This document shows positions 16,876 through 25,192 of a DNA stretch of 37,968 nucleotides, piece after piece. Within the stretch, counting starts at the first letter, position 1. Each line of letters opens with the position of its first letter. The notes beneath the pieces were generated by a model. That model saw only the letters and a program-made list of their open reading frames with translations, ran no database searches and had not been told where the DNA came from. A program made the position numbers and the translations under genes. Source of the stretch: Victivallis vadensis (GTDB lineage: Bacteria > Verrucomicrobiota > Lentisphaeria > Victivallales > Victivallaceae); the NCBI RefSeq assembly GCF_003096415.1, contig NZ_QEKH01000040.1:1-37968 (forward strand), in the 5' to 3' direction.

Positions 16876-16882
16876 AGTGCGG

Positions 16883-17566
16883 TTACAGCATCCGCCGGGA
16901 GGCGAAGCTGAAATAGCAGCTCGGCGCGACGATGATGTGGTCGTGGAGCAAAATGCCGACCGGCTGCAGAACCTGACGGATTGTGTTGGTCAATTTGATG
17001 TCGGCGGGCGACGGCTCGCAGATGCCGGTCGGGTGGTTGTGGGCGAGGATCACCGCGGTGGCCTTGGTGTTGATCGCCTTTTCGAGCACTTCGCGGGCGT
17101 AGACCGTGGCCCGGTCGACGGTTCCGGGGATCACGTCGAAACAGAGCAGGTGGTTCTGCGCATTCAAAAACAGTACCATGAAGGTCTCCTTTTTGCCGCC
17201 GCCGAGCTTCATGCGCAGGAAGTTCACGATTTTCGTGGTGTTGTCGAGCACGTCGACATCGCGGGCCTTCTGTTCCAGGTATTTGGTGCATAACTGCTTG
17301 TGAAGCGCGAGCAAGGTTACGGCCGCTTCGCCCAGTCCGTGCTGGTCGAGCAGCTCGGCGGGAGTCGCGTCGAGCAGTTTTTCCAGCGAACCGTAGTGTT
17401 CGAGGAGCTGTTTGGCCAGCGGCTTCACATCGTGGCGCGGGATCGCGAAGGTCAGCACCAGCTCGATCGCTTCGTAATCCTGCAGGCCTTCGAGTCCGGC
17501 GCGCAGGAAACGTTCGCGCAACCGTTTCCGGTGGCCGCTGTTCGGATTTTTCGGGGCGGTTGCCAT
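16883..17566 (-). CDS. radC: RadC-family JAMM/MPN+ protein
   Basis: This 227-residue protein has an N-terminal helix-hairpin-helix region (LRAGLEGLQDYEAIELVL to about residue 100) and a C-terminal MPN+ domain. The metal-binding JAMM motif is HNHPTGICEPSPADI, preceded by the conserved segment TKATAVILA. The family is long called DNA repair protein RadC, but its biochemical role is unsettled. It lies 3 bp after the stop of the rlmD-like gene, so the two form a minus-strand pair. It converges with the 14452 gene, with only 7 bp between the two stops and no visible terminator. Confidence 0.93.
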   Translation of the reverse strand: MATAPKNPNSGHRKRLRERFLRAGLEGLQDYEAIELVLTFAIPRHDVKPLAKQLLEHYGSLEKLLDATPAELLDQHGLGEAAVTLLALHKQLCTKYLEQKARDVDVLDNTTKIVNFLRMKLGGGKKETFMVLFLNAQNHLLCFDVIPGTVDRATVYAREVLEKAINTKATAVILAHNHPTGICEPSPADIKLTNTIRQVLQPVGILLHDHIIVAPSCYFSFASRRML

Positions 17567-17569
17567 ACT

Positions 17570-18769
17570 CTATCGGGTCCAGAAGCTGAAAAGTTCAAAG
17601 TGTTCGGTCCGGGGGAACATATTGACCAGCCGGAGCTTGTTCAGGGTGAATCCGCCTTTGGCCAGCCGCCGGGCGTCGCGCGCCCAGGTCGCCGGATTGC
17701 AGGAGATGTAGATGAAAGAATCGAGCGTGCTGCCGGTCAGCGCCATCGCGGCCTTCAGCGTCAGGCCGCCGCGCGGCGGATCGACCGTCAGCAACGCATC
17801 CGAAGCCGGGGCGTCTTTCAGGGATTTCAGGGCTTCGGCGGCGTCTCCGGCGATCACCTCCGGATTCTCCGCCCCGAAGTTCTTCAGGTTGAACCGGGCG
17901 GCGGCCGCGGCGGCTTCGTCCGACTCCACTGCCAGCACTTCGCGCACTCCGGCGTGAAGCGCGACGGCGCTGAAGAAGCCGACTCCGGCGTAAAGGTCGA
18001 TGAAACGCGCGGGCTTCCGGGCCGCGATCAGCGCGGCGACCTCGTCGGCCAGCGCGGCAGCTCCGGCGGCATTCACCTGAAAGAAGCTGCCGCACGGCAC
18101 CGAAAGCCGCCCGAACGGCAATTCCTCCTTGAGCCAGGTCGCATTGCGGGCGGGCTGGTTGCGCCAATAAGTCGCGCCGCCGGCGGCGGTCCGACGGAAA
18201 GTGACGTCCATTCCCTCGTGCAGGGAGTGCAAAAAGGATTTGTCGCCGCGCAGCTCCGCGAGTTTCGCGTTGATTTCGGGATGGGCCAGCGGACATGCTT
18301 CGATATCGGTGACCGTGGTGTTGTCGCCCATCACATAACCGAGCATGGTGCGCCCCCCCACCTTGTGCACGTGCAGCACGATCTTGTTGCGGTAGCCGAG
18401 CGGCGGTTCGGGGGCGACGGGAGATTCGAGAACGCCCGGAGCCGGTTCCAACCCGGCCTGTGCCAGCTGGTCGGCCAGCTGCGCGGCTTTCAGCTCGGTT
18501 TCATACGCATAGCCGGCGTGCAGATAGCGGCAGCCGGGGCAGCGTCCGAAGTACGGACAGGCCGGTTCGATCCGGTGCGGACTGGTCGCGCCGAACCGCA
18601 CGGCTTCGGCGCGTGAGAAGCTGCTTTTGCATGCGGTGACCCGCGCGATCAGCCGTTCGCCCGGCAGGGTGCGGGGAATGAAGACCACCTCGCCGCCGAC
18701 CCGGGCCAGCCCGTCGCCGCCGAACACGGTTTTCTCGATTTCACACTGAAATTCCCTGCCGATTTCCAT
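17570..18769 (-). CDS. rlmD: TrmA-family 23S rRNA (uracil-5)-methyltransferase
   Basis: The 399-residue protein starts with a TRAM-like RNA-binding domain (about 1-55). An iron-sulphur cluster follows with Cys71, Cys77, Cys80 and Cys159, as in RumA/RlmD. The SAM-binding site is DLYAGVGFFS, with TVDPPRGG downstream. The catalytic Cys is C357 in YISCNPATW and the base is E389 in FPRTEHFE. It would methylate a uridine of 23S rRNA using SAM. ATG 18769 is 9 nt after AGGA; an ATG at 18778 overlaps that AGGA and is less likely. The open frame continuing upstream to 22108 is antisense to real genes and is not part of the protein. The assignment of RlmD over another TrmA member is moderate. Confidence 0.9.
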   Translation of the reverse strand: MEIGREFQCEIEKTVFGGDGLARVGGEVVFIPRTLPGERLIARVTACKSSFSRAEAVRFGATSPHRIEPACPYFGRCPGCRYLHAGYAYETELKAAQLADQLAQAGLEPAPGVLESPVAPEPPLGYRNKIVLHVHKVGGRTMLGYVMGDNTTVTDIEACPLAHPEINAKLAELRGDKSFLHSLHEGMDVTFRRTAAGGATYWRNQPARNATWLKEELPFGRLSVPCGSFFQVNAAGAAALADEVAALIAARKPARFIDLYAGVGFFSAVALHAGVREVLAVESDEAAAAAARFNLKNFGAENPEVIAGDAAEALKSLKDAPASDALLTVDPPRGGLTLKAAMALTGSTLDSFIYISCNPATWARDARRLAKGGFTLNKLRLVNMFPRTEHFELFSFWTR

Positions 18770-18814
18770 CCGATTCATTCCTGTTTGCCGGTTGCCTGAA
18801 TTCGTTTCGCGGAT

Positions 18815-18843
18815 AATATACGCTGAAATCCCGCAAATTGCTA
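18815..18843 (-). promoter_or_regulatory. Possible promoter for rlmD-radC
   Basis: On the minus strand TAGCAA (18838-18843) and TATATT (18815-18820) are 17 bp apart, 46 bp before the rlmD start. The -35 match is weak. Confidence 0.35.
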
Positions 18844-18862
18844 AAAAATAACCAAAAAAAAG

Positions 18863-18891
18863 GTGAAAGATCGTCCGAGTCGGGCTATAGT
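18863..18891 (+). promoter_or_regulatory. Possible promoter of the envelope operon
   Basis: GTGAAA (18863-18868) and TATAGT (18886-18891) are 17 bp apart, about 60 bp before the DegT start codon. It is divergent from the rlmD promoter. Confidence 0.4.
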
Positions 18892-18952
18892 ATAGAATTG
18901 TAATTGAAAATAAAACGTCTTTGATATTGTCTTTTTGCCAAGGAGGATTATC

Positions 18953-20074
18953 ATGCAGGTTCCGTTGCTCGATCTTCGCGCCCAGTACGCTTCGATGAAG
19001 GAGGGGATGCTCAGGGAAATTTCCGAAGTCTGCGATTCGCAGCATTTCATTCTCGGCCCCAAAGTCGAAAAGCTTGAAACCGAAGTCGCCGCCTATTGCC
19101 GCAGCAACCACGCGGTCGGCGTGACCAGCGGCTCGGACGCATTGATCATCGCGCTGATGGTCGAGGGGATCAAAGCGGGCGACGAGGTGATCACCACGCC
19201 GTTCACCTTCTTTGCGACGGTCGGCGCGATTGTCCGCGTCGGCGCGACCCCGGTTTTCGCCGACATCGACCCGGTGACCTACAACATCGATCCGGCGAAG
19301 ATCGAAGCAAAGATCACGCCCCGCACCAGGGCGATCATCCCGGTCCACCTCTTCGGACAGGCCGCCGACATGGATCCGATCATGGAAATCGCGAAAAAGC
19401 ACAACCTGATCGTGATCGAAGACGCCTGCCAGGCGATCGGCTCCGAATACAAGGGCCGGCGCGTCGGTTCGATCGGCGATTACGGCTGTTTCAGCTTCTT
19501 CCCGAGCAAGAACCTCGGCTGTTTCGGCGACGGCGGCATGGTCACCTGCAACGATCCGGAAAAGGCGAAACTGCTGAAGATTTTCCGCAACCACGGCCAG
19601 AGCGGCACCTATATTCACGAATACGTCGGCGGCAACTTCCGCCTCGACGCGCTGCAGGCCGCGGTGCTGTCGGTCAAGCTGCCCTACCTTGACGGCTGGA
19701 GCGAAGCCCGGCAGAAGAATGCGGCCGAATACCGTGAAATCTTCGCCGGTGCGGGGCTGGACGGCAAGGTTTCGCTGCCGGAAACGGCCTCCTATCCGGT
19801 CCGCCATATCTACAATCAGTTCTGCATCCGCGTGGCGGGCGGCAAGCGCGACGCGCTGCTCGCGCATCTGCGCGGCATCGGCATCGGCTGCGCGATCTAC
19901 TATCCGCTGTCGCTGCATCTGCAGAAGTGCTTTGAAAACCTCGGCGGCAAGCCGGGCGACTATCCGGTCTGCGAAGCGGCGACGCAGGAGATCATGGCGC
20001 TGCCGATCTATCCGGAGTCGACCACCGAACAGCGTCAGGCCGTGGTCGACGCAATCGCCGCGTTTCTCGCCTAA
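18953..20074 (+). CDS. DegT/DnrJ/EryC1/StrS-family sugar aminotransferase
   Basis: This 373-residue PLP-dependent enzyme of fold type I opens with the family hallmark VPLLDLRAQY. GVTSGSDALIIAL near 62-74 binds PLP phosphate, IVIEDACQAIGS near 155-166 carries the PLP-stacking Asp, and FFPSKNLGCFGDGG carries the Schiff-base Lys186. Members transaminate nucleotide-linked keto-sugars for lipopolysaccharide or glycan synthesis. A near-perfect ribosome site (AAGGAGG) fixes ATG 18953. It is the first gene of an operon with an MsbA-like exporter (9 bp downstream) and murC, so its sugar probably goes to the cell envelope. The specific sugar is unknown. Confidence 0.93.
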   Translation: MQVPLLDLRAQYASMKEGMLREISEVCDSQHFILGPKVEKLETEVAAYCRSNHAVGVTSGSDALIIALMVEGIKAGDEVITTPFTFFATVGAIVRVGATPVFADIDPVTYNIDPAKIEAKITPRTRAIIPVHLFGQAADMDPIMEIAKKHNLIVIEDACQAIGSEYKGRRVGSIGDYGCFSFFPSKNLGCFGDGGMVTCNDPEKAKLLKIFRNHGQSGTYIHEYVGGNFRLDALQAAVLSVKLPYLDGWSEARQKNAAEYREIFAGAGLDGKVSLPETASYPVRHIYNQFCIRVAGGKRDALLAHLRGIGIGCAIYYPLSLHLQKCFENLGGKPGDYPVCEAATQEIMALPIYPESTTEQRQAVVDAIAAFLA

Positions 20075-20083
20075 GGCTCCGGT

Positions 20084-22135
20084 ATGGGACAAAACAGCGA
20101 AAACGAACGCGAGTTCAAGGCGCAGAGCTATTTCCGGCTGCTGAAGTACGCGCGTCCCTACTGGTTCCGGCTGACGGTCGGCATCGTCGCCGGCATGCTG
20201 GTCGGCGGTTCGCTCTTCGTGAGCCTGATGCTGATTCCGCAGCTGGTCGGCGTGGTCGATCCGACCGGTACGCCCGGCCAGGTCGAGGTGACGGAAGAGA
20301 GCTACGACGCCACCACCACCGAACTGCTGAAAACGGTGGAGCAACCCGGGCTTACCCAGCAGGAACGTGCCAGGGCGATCGATGCGATCCTGCATCCGCC
20401 GGACAAGGACCCGCAGCTGACCAAGATGCTGAATCAGGCCCGTTCGGCGGCGGAACATTATCACCTGCCGCTGAAGGTCGAAGGGCGCAACATCGTGGTG
20501 ACCTGGCCGGTCTCCTTCACTTTCGAAGCGGTCAGCCCGGAAGGGACGGTCGCGTGGCAGATTTTCGCTCTCTACGGCGTGCTGTTCGTGCTGGCGTGGC
20601 TGGTCAAGAACGTCGCGACCTACATCAACCACTACTACACCCGCTGGGTCGGCGCGAAGGTGGTCGCCGATCTGCGCGAGGAGATTTTCAAAAAGCTGAT
20701 CAACCAGTCGATGCGCTTTTTCGGCAATATGGACGTCGGCCACCTGATCAGCCGCTGCACCAACGACACGTCGGCGATCGAAAGCTCGGTCTCCAACTCG
20801 ATCGCGGACTTCACCAGTGCGCCGATCCAGATTTTCGCGTGTCTTGCGGCGGTGATCATCGCGTGCCACAAGTACGACAGCTATGCGCTGATGGTGATCT
20901 TGCTGATCGGCGTGCCGCTGGTGGTGCTTCCGGTGCATATCCTCGGGCGGCGCATCCGCAAGGTGTATAAAAAGAGCTTTGCGCGGATCGCGGAGGTGTT
21001 TTCGCGCATGCACGAGGTGTTCACCGGCATCCGGGTGGTCAAGGCCTATAATACCGAAGTCGCGGAAGAGGTCCGGTTCAACCGGGTCAACCGCGACTAT
21101 CTGCGGCAGGTGGTGCGGGCGCTGCGGCTGCAGCTGCTGATTTCTCCGGCGATGGAGGTGGTCGCGGTCGCCGCGACGCTGGTGTTTCTGGTCTTTTCCT
21201 ACAGTCAGGGGATTTCGGTCACGCAGCTGGCGGCGCTGCTGGCACCGGCCTTCATGGCCTACCAGCCGATCAAGGACCTGTCGAAAGTGGTTGCATCCCT
21301 GCAGCGTTCGATGGCGGCGGCGGACCGCTACTTCCATCTGATCGACACCGACACGTCGCTGCCGGAGAAGCCGGATGCGGTCGCCCTGACCGAGTTCAAA
21401 GACAAGATCGAGCTTGACCGCGCCGAATTCTCCTATGACGAGCGCAAGATCATCGACGGCGTCTCCTTCGCGATCCCGAAAGGGCACATGGTCGCGGTGG
21501 TCGGCGAAACCGGCTCCGGCAAGACCACGATCGCGAACCTGATCGCCCGCTTCTACGACGTGACCGGCGGGGCCGTGCGGATCGACGGCGTGGATGTGCG
21601 CGACTATTCGCTCGAATCGCTGCGGAAGATGATCGGCGTGGTCAATCAGGATGCGATCCTCTTCAACGATACCATCGCGAACAACATCGCCTACGGCTGC
21701 CCGGAGGCGACCCGCGAACAGATCATCGAGGCCGCCAAGCTGGCCAACGCGCATGAATTCATCGTCGACGGCCGCCACCCCGAAGGGTACGATACCGAAG
21801 TCGGTGAAAAGGGCTTCAAGCTCTCCGGCGGCGAAAAGCAGCGCGTCGCGATTGCGCGGGCGATTCTGCGCAATCCGCCGATCCTGCTGCTGGACGAGGC
21901 GACCAGCGCGCTCGACACCGTGACCGAAAAGCTGGTGCAGGAGGCGCTGAACAAGGTGATGAGCAACCGCACCGTCTTTGCGATCGCCCACCGCCTGAGC
22001 ACGATCCGCAATGCGAACATGATCGTGGTGCTGCGCCACGGCAGGGTGGCCGAGTGCGGCACCCATCAGGAACTGCTGGCGCGCAACGGCGCTTACCGCA
22101 AGCTGCACGACACCCAGTTCGCGATGGACAACTGA
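20084..22135 (+). CDS. msbA: MsbA-like ABC exporter (fused permease and ATPase)
   Basis: This 683-residue half-transporter has six membrane segments and then an ATPase domain. Walker A is GETGSGKTT (474-482), the signature LSGGEKQRVAIARAIL, Walker B PILLLDEATSALD, and the H-loop IAHRLS. The length exceeds MsbA (about 580) because the loop between TM1 (about 27-51) and TM2 (about 157-176) is enlarged to about 105 residues, on the periplasmic side if topology is standard. The family flips lipid A-core or related lipids, or exports drugs. The envelope-operon context with DegT and MurC favours lipid or glycolipid flipping. The gene symbol is a best match, not proven. Confidence 0.88.
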   Translation: MGQNSENEREFKAQSYFRLLKYARPYWFRLTVGIVAGMLVGGSLFVSLMLIPQLVGVVDPTGTPGQVEVTEESYDATTTELLKTVEQPGLTQQERARAIDAILHPPDKDPQLTKMLNQARSAAEHYHLPLKVEGRNIVVTWPVSFTFEAVSPEGTVAWQIFALYGVLFVLAWLVKNVATYINHYYTRWVGAKVVADLREEIFKKLINQSMRFFGNMDVGHLISRCTNDTSAIESSVSNSIADFTSAPIQIFACLAAVIIACHKYDSYALMVILLIGVPLVVLPVHILGRRIRKVYKKSFARIAEVFSRMHEVFTGIRVVKAYNTEVAEEVRFNRVNRDYLRQVVRALRLQLLISPAMEVVAVAATLVFLVFSYSQGISVTQLAALLAPAFMAYQPIKDLSKVVASLQRSMAAADRYFHLIDTDTSLPEKPDAVALTEFKDKIELDRAEFSYDERKIIDGVSFAIPKGHMVAVVGETGSGKTTIANLIARFYDVTGGAVRIDGVDVRDYSLESLRKMIGVVNQDAILFNDTIANNIAYGCPEATREQIIEAAKLANAHEFIVDGRHPEGYDTEVGEKGFKLSGGEKQRVAIARAILRNPPILLLDEATSALDTVTEKLVQEALNKVMSNRTVFAIAHRLSTIRNANMIVVLRHGRVAECGTHQELLARNGAYRKLHDTQFAMDN

Positions 22136-22151
22136 CGAAAGGCGGCTTCCG

Positions 22152-23414
22152 GTGGAACGGGTTCACTTCATCGGCATCGGCGGTGCGGGCATGGCGCCGC
22201 TGGCCGCGATCCTGCTGGAACACGGCGCGGTCGTGACCGGTTCCGACCGCGAAGCCAACGCGAAAACCGCCGAGCTTGCCCGGCACGGCGCCGTTATGCA
22301 TATCGGGCACGACGCGGCGAACCTGCCGCCGGATGCGACGCTGGCGGTCTACTCCTCGGCGGTTCCCGAAAGCAATCCTGAACGGCGGCGCGCGGCGGAG
22401 TTGAAGATTCCCCAGCTCCGCCGCGGCGAATTTCTTGCAGAACTGACCCGGCAGTACCGGCGGCTTGCCGCGGTCTCCGGCTCCCACGGCAAGACCAGCG
22501 TGACCGCGATGCTGGCGCATATTCTGGTGAAGGCGGGACTGAAGCCCGGTTTTCTGATCGGCGCGGCGGTGAATGGCGGCGCTTCGGCGTCGGCGGGAGC
22601 CGGGAACGATATTTTCGTGTCGGAGGTCGATGAGTCCGACGCCACCCATACGCTGGTCCGTCCCTGGCTCGGCATCGTGCCGAATGTGGATGACGACCAC
22701 TGCTGGAGCGTCGGCGGCGAAGCGGCGTTGCGGGAGAATTTCCGCAGATTCGGCCGCCAGTCGCAACACCTGATTTACTATGCCGGGCCGGTGGCGGATC
22801 GGCTGTTCGCCGGGCACCCCGACGCGCTGCGGCTGGAACGCCCCCCGATGGATTTTGCACTGGGCCGCTGGCACGGGTTTCAGGCGTGGAACGCGCAGTT
22901 GGCAATCGCTGCCGCCGGGCGGTTCGGCGTGGCACCGGAGCGGGCGTTGGCGCTGCTGGACGACTTTCCCGGCGTGGCCCGCCGCATGAGCGGACATTAC
23001 GCTTCGGAGCGGTTGCTGGTCTATGAGGACTACGCCCACCATCCGGCGGAGGTCGCCAGTTCGATCGCGGCGTTCCGGGGACGTTTTCCCCGTTGCCATC
23101 TGCGGGTGGTGTTCCAGCCGCACCGTTACGCGCGGCTGGCGAAATACCTGCCGGAACTGGCTGCCGAACTCGGCAAGGCGGATTCGGTGATCGTGACGCC
23201 GGTTTTTGCGGCGTGGAGTGAAACCGGCCCGGTTTCCGGCGCCGACCTCGCCGCCGCAATCGGAGCAAAGGCGCGGTATCTGGAAGGCGGCTGGCCGGAA
23301 ATCGCGCAAAAAGCACTGGAATACGACGGCGCCGCGCCGCTGTTGCTGGCGGTGATCGGCGCGGGTGATATCGAGCAGATATTTCATTGGCTGCCGGGAG
23401 GTGAAAACGCATGA
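22152..23414 (+). CDS. murC: UDP-N-acetylmuramate--L-alanine ligase
   Basis: This is a Mur ligase of 420 residues, slightly shorter than typical MurC (about 450-490). The N-terminal Rossmann motif is VHFIGIGGAGMAPLA. The ATP-binding loop is SGSHGKTS with Lys114, followed by SEVDESDATH and the central NVDDDH. The C-terminal domain has VARRMSG, YEDYAHHPAE and FQPHRYARL, all typical of MurC rather than MurD-F. It adds L-Ala to UDP-MurNAc in the cytoplasm, the first step of the peptidoglycan stem peptide. The related recycling ligase Mpl is an alternative. Translation starts at GTG 22152, 16 bp after msbA, and the stop overlaps the next start (ATGA). Confidence 0.9.
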   Translation: MERVHFIGIGGAGMAPLAAILLEHGAVVTGSDREANAKTAELARHGAVMHIGHDAANLPPDATLAVYSSAVPESNPERRRAAELKIPQLRRGEFLAELTRQYRRLAAVSGSHGKTSVTAMLAHILVKAGLKPGFLIGAAVNGGASASAGAGNDIFVSEVDESDATHTLVRPWLGIVPNVDDDHCWSVGGEAALRENFRRFGRQSQHLIYYAGPVADRLFAGHPDALRLERPPMDFALGRWHGFQAWNAQLAIAAAGRFGVAPERALALLDDFPGVARRMSGHYASERLLVYEDYAHHPAEVASSIAAFRGRFPRCHLRVVFQPHRYARLAKYLPELAAELGKADSVIVTPVFAAWSETGPVSGADLAAAIGAKARYLEGGWPEIAQKALEYDGAAPLLLAVIGAGDIEQIFHWLPGGENA

Positions 23415-23887
23415 ACCGGATTTTTACAGGGAGTTTCATCGGGATTCCGGCGCTTTTTGCGGCGGTTTCGGTATGGGCCGCGGATGCGGTGCATCCCAAT
23501 TTTGTGGGAAACTGGAAATTCGATTTCGAGGAGACCTGCAAGCAGGGCAGGAAGATCTGCAAATTGTTCAGTGAAAAAGAGCTGGAGCGTTTCCGACTGT
23601 CGATGCGCGACCGGGCGGTGACGATTCGCCCGGACGGGACGATCATCCACACCTTCGTGAAATACCCGGAGCGTCCCGATGCCAAGCCGGTCTCCGAGCC
23701 TTCCAGGGGGCGGATTCTGACCTCGAACGATCAGGAGTTGATTTTCCGGGAGCGCGGCGGCGGCAAGGCGACTTTGCACTTCAACGTCATCTCCGAAGAG
23801 TATATCACCTTATTCACCATCCTGCCGTATCAGAAGACCGGCCGCCTGCTTCCCCTCTATTACAAAAAAGTCAAAGACGAATTGTAA
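23411..23887 (+). CDS. Small secreted protein of unknown function
   Basis: This 158-residue protein has a signal peptide (MNRIFTG to VWAADA, about 1-26). The mature part opens with VHPNFVGNWKFDFEETCKQG, a pattern seen in small lipocalin-like or beta-barrel proteins that begin with a G-x-W motif. It then alternates beta strands (DRAVTIRPDGTIIHTF, GKATLHFNVISEEYITLFTI). Two Cys (in ETCKQGRKIC) could form a disulphide. Its start overlaps the murC stop by 4 bp (ATGA), so it is translationally coupled to murC and likely acts in the envelope. I do not recognise the family. Confidence 0.8.
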   Translation: MNRIFTGSFIGIPALFAAVSVWAADAVHPNFVGNWKFDFEETCKQGRKICKLFSEKELERFRLSMRDRAVTIRPDGTIIHTFVKYPERPDAKPVSEPSRGRILTSNDQELIFRERGGGKATLHFNVISEEYITLFTILPYQKTGRLLPLYYKKVKDEL

Positions 23888-23947
23888 TACTATTTCGCTC
23901 TCCGGGGCGGAGCGCCTTGGACGCCGGGGGCAAAATCTCCCTGTATA

Positions 23948-23959
23948 TGAAACATTTCA
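23948..23959. promoter_or_regulatory. Copy 1 of the TGAAANNTTTCA motif
   Basis: TGAAACATTTCA, a dyad with arms TGAAA/TTTCA, lies 47 bp upstream of the -35 of the second LacI gene. Copies 2 and 3 are at 24038 and 25155. Together they are candidate operators of that regulator. Confidence 0.45.
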
Positions 23960-24005
23960 ATGTTGTATCGGGATTGTAAAATCATATCTTGTTGTATGTA
24001 TTCTA

Positions 24006-24033
24006 TTGACATTCAATATTTTTATGCTATACT
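24006..24033 (+). promoter_or_regulatory. Promoter of the second LacI-type regulator
   Basis: TTGACA (24006-24011) and TATACT (24028-24033) are 16 bp apart, with TGC directly before the -10 element giving an extended -10. The start codon is 47 bp further on. Confidence 0.75.
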
Positions 24034-24037
24034 ATTG

Positions 24038-24049
24038 TGAAATATTTCT
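24038..24049. promoter_or_regulatory. Copy 2 of the TGAAANNTTTCA motif
   Basis: TGAAATATTTCT, with a perfect 10-bp core GAAATATTTC, begins 5 bp after the -10 element, at the expected transcription start. It is well placed for autorepression. Confidence 0.45.
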
Positions 24050-24080
24050 GAAATTATATTAAATCTTTCAAGGAATTGCA

Positions 24081-25169
24081 ATGCAGCGAAAGCAACAGGT
24101 GACGCTTCAGGAGATCGGCCGTGCCGCCGGAGTTTCGGCTCCGACGGTGTCGCGCGTGCTGAACCGGCATCCGGGAGTCAGCGGGGAGGTGCGCAGCCGG
24201 GTGATGGAGGCGATTGAGGCGCTTGGTTATGATGCCGAGCCGATCCTCCGCAAGGCGGCGGTGATTTCCAATGCGCAGATGCACGAAAGGCGGATTGAAA
24301 TCGTGATGTTTCCGCTGCCGGAACAGAACGACATCTTCAAACTGAGCTACTTCAATGAAATCTACGAGGGATGCCTGAGCGTGCTGAACCAGTCCGGGAC
24401 GGCGCGGGCGTCGCTTCTGACGTGGGAGAGGTCGTGGCAGGGAACGGCGGATTTGCCGGAGACGGTGCTGAAACGGTTCCGGAAGGCGGACGGGCTGCTG
24501 CTGATCGGCAGCAGTTTTCCGCAGGCGGTCCGGGAATTGAAGCGGCTCAACAAGGCGATCGTGGCGATCGGCATGGGGACGGCGTCCGATTCGCTGGACT
24601 ATGTGTCGCACAACGATTTTCAGGCGGGGCAGGTGCTGGCGGATTATCTGATCGACCGGGGATGCGTCGAAATCGGTTTCTTTTCCGGTTCGCGGCACTC
24701 GGAATGTTTTACGGCGAGGTTGAACGGGGTGATGGTGCAGGCGCTGCATCGGCTGGGGGAGAAAAGTTTTTCCTGCCGCTACGCCGATTCGACCGACAAC
24801 AAGGATGTGATGGAGACGCTGGCGGCGTGGCTGGATTCGGGGAAGTGTCCCCGGACGCTGGTTTTTTCGCATTTCGTGGCCGCCTATGTGTTCTACAACC
24901 TTCTGGTGCACCGCGGTCTGAAGCCGGACCGGTACAATATTGCGACCTTCGACGCGGAGTCCGATTTCATCCCGGGCATGGAGTTCACCAGCATGGAGAC
25001 CTTCCCGCGTCAGCTCGGCTTCAAGGCGGCGGGGCGGGTGTTGCAGTTGATCGCCCGCCCGCCGGAGGCGGAAATGCCGCAGAGCATTCTGGTCCCCTGC
25101 CGCCTGAAACCGGGCAATACCGTGCGGGCGGTGCCGGAAAAGCGTGAAACGACTGGAAACATTTCATAA
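24081..25169 (+). CDS. LacI-family transcriptional regulator
   Basis: This 362-residue regulator has the helix-turn-helix VTLQEIGRAAGVSAPTVSRV (residues 7-26) followed by LNRHPGVSGEVRSRVMEAI. A periplasmic-binding-like sensor spans about 70-345, with DYVSHNDFQAGQVLADYLID near 176-195 as the familiar subdomain crossover and ITT-like contacts absent. The ligand is unknown. ATG 24081 follows AAGGA. Its stop is 23 bp before the GH42-like gene, so regulator and enzyme are co-transcribed or regulated together, probably by the repeated TGAAANNTTTCA sites. Confidence 0.92.
   Translation: MQRKQQVTLQEIGRAAGVSAPTVSRVLNRHPGVSGEVRSRVMEAIEALGYDAEPILRKAAVISNAQMHERRIEIVMFPLPEQNDIFKLSYFNEIYEGCLSVLNQSGTARASLLTWERSWQGTADLPETVLKRFRKADGLLLIGSSFPQAVRELKRLNKAIVAIGMGTASDSLDYVSHNDFQAGQVLADYLIDRGCVEIGFFSGSRHSECFTARLNGVMVQALHRLGEKSFSCRYADSTDNKDVMETLAAWLDSGKCPRTLVFSHFVAAYVFYNLLVHRGLKPDRYNIATFDAESDFIPGMEFTSMETFPRQLGFKAAGRVLQLIARPPEAEMPQSILVPCRLKPGNTVRAVPEKRETTGNIS
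25155..25166. promoter_or_regulatory. Copy 3 of the TGAAANNTTTCA motif
   Basis: GGAAACATTTCA shares 11 consecutive bases with copy 1 (GAAACATTTCA). It overlaps the last codons of the second LacI gene, 26 bp before the glycosidase start codon, where a bound repressor could block readthrough or an internal promoter. Confidence 0.4.
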
Positions 25170-25192
25170 TGATCATAACGGAAGGTGACGGA

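Noticed and set aside
17570-22108. A minus-strand open frame of 1512 codons across the DegT and MsbA-like genes
   Set aside because: Only its first-translated part upstream is antisense to two genes with complete conserved motifs; the real product is the TrmA-family protein from 18769. GC-rich codon bias keeps the antisense frame open.
23888-23940. A terminator after the envelope operon
   Set aside because: GGGGCGGAGCGCC can fold weakly, but there is no T run after it.
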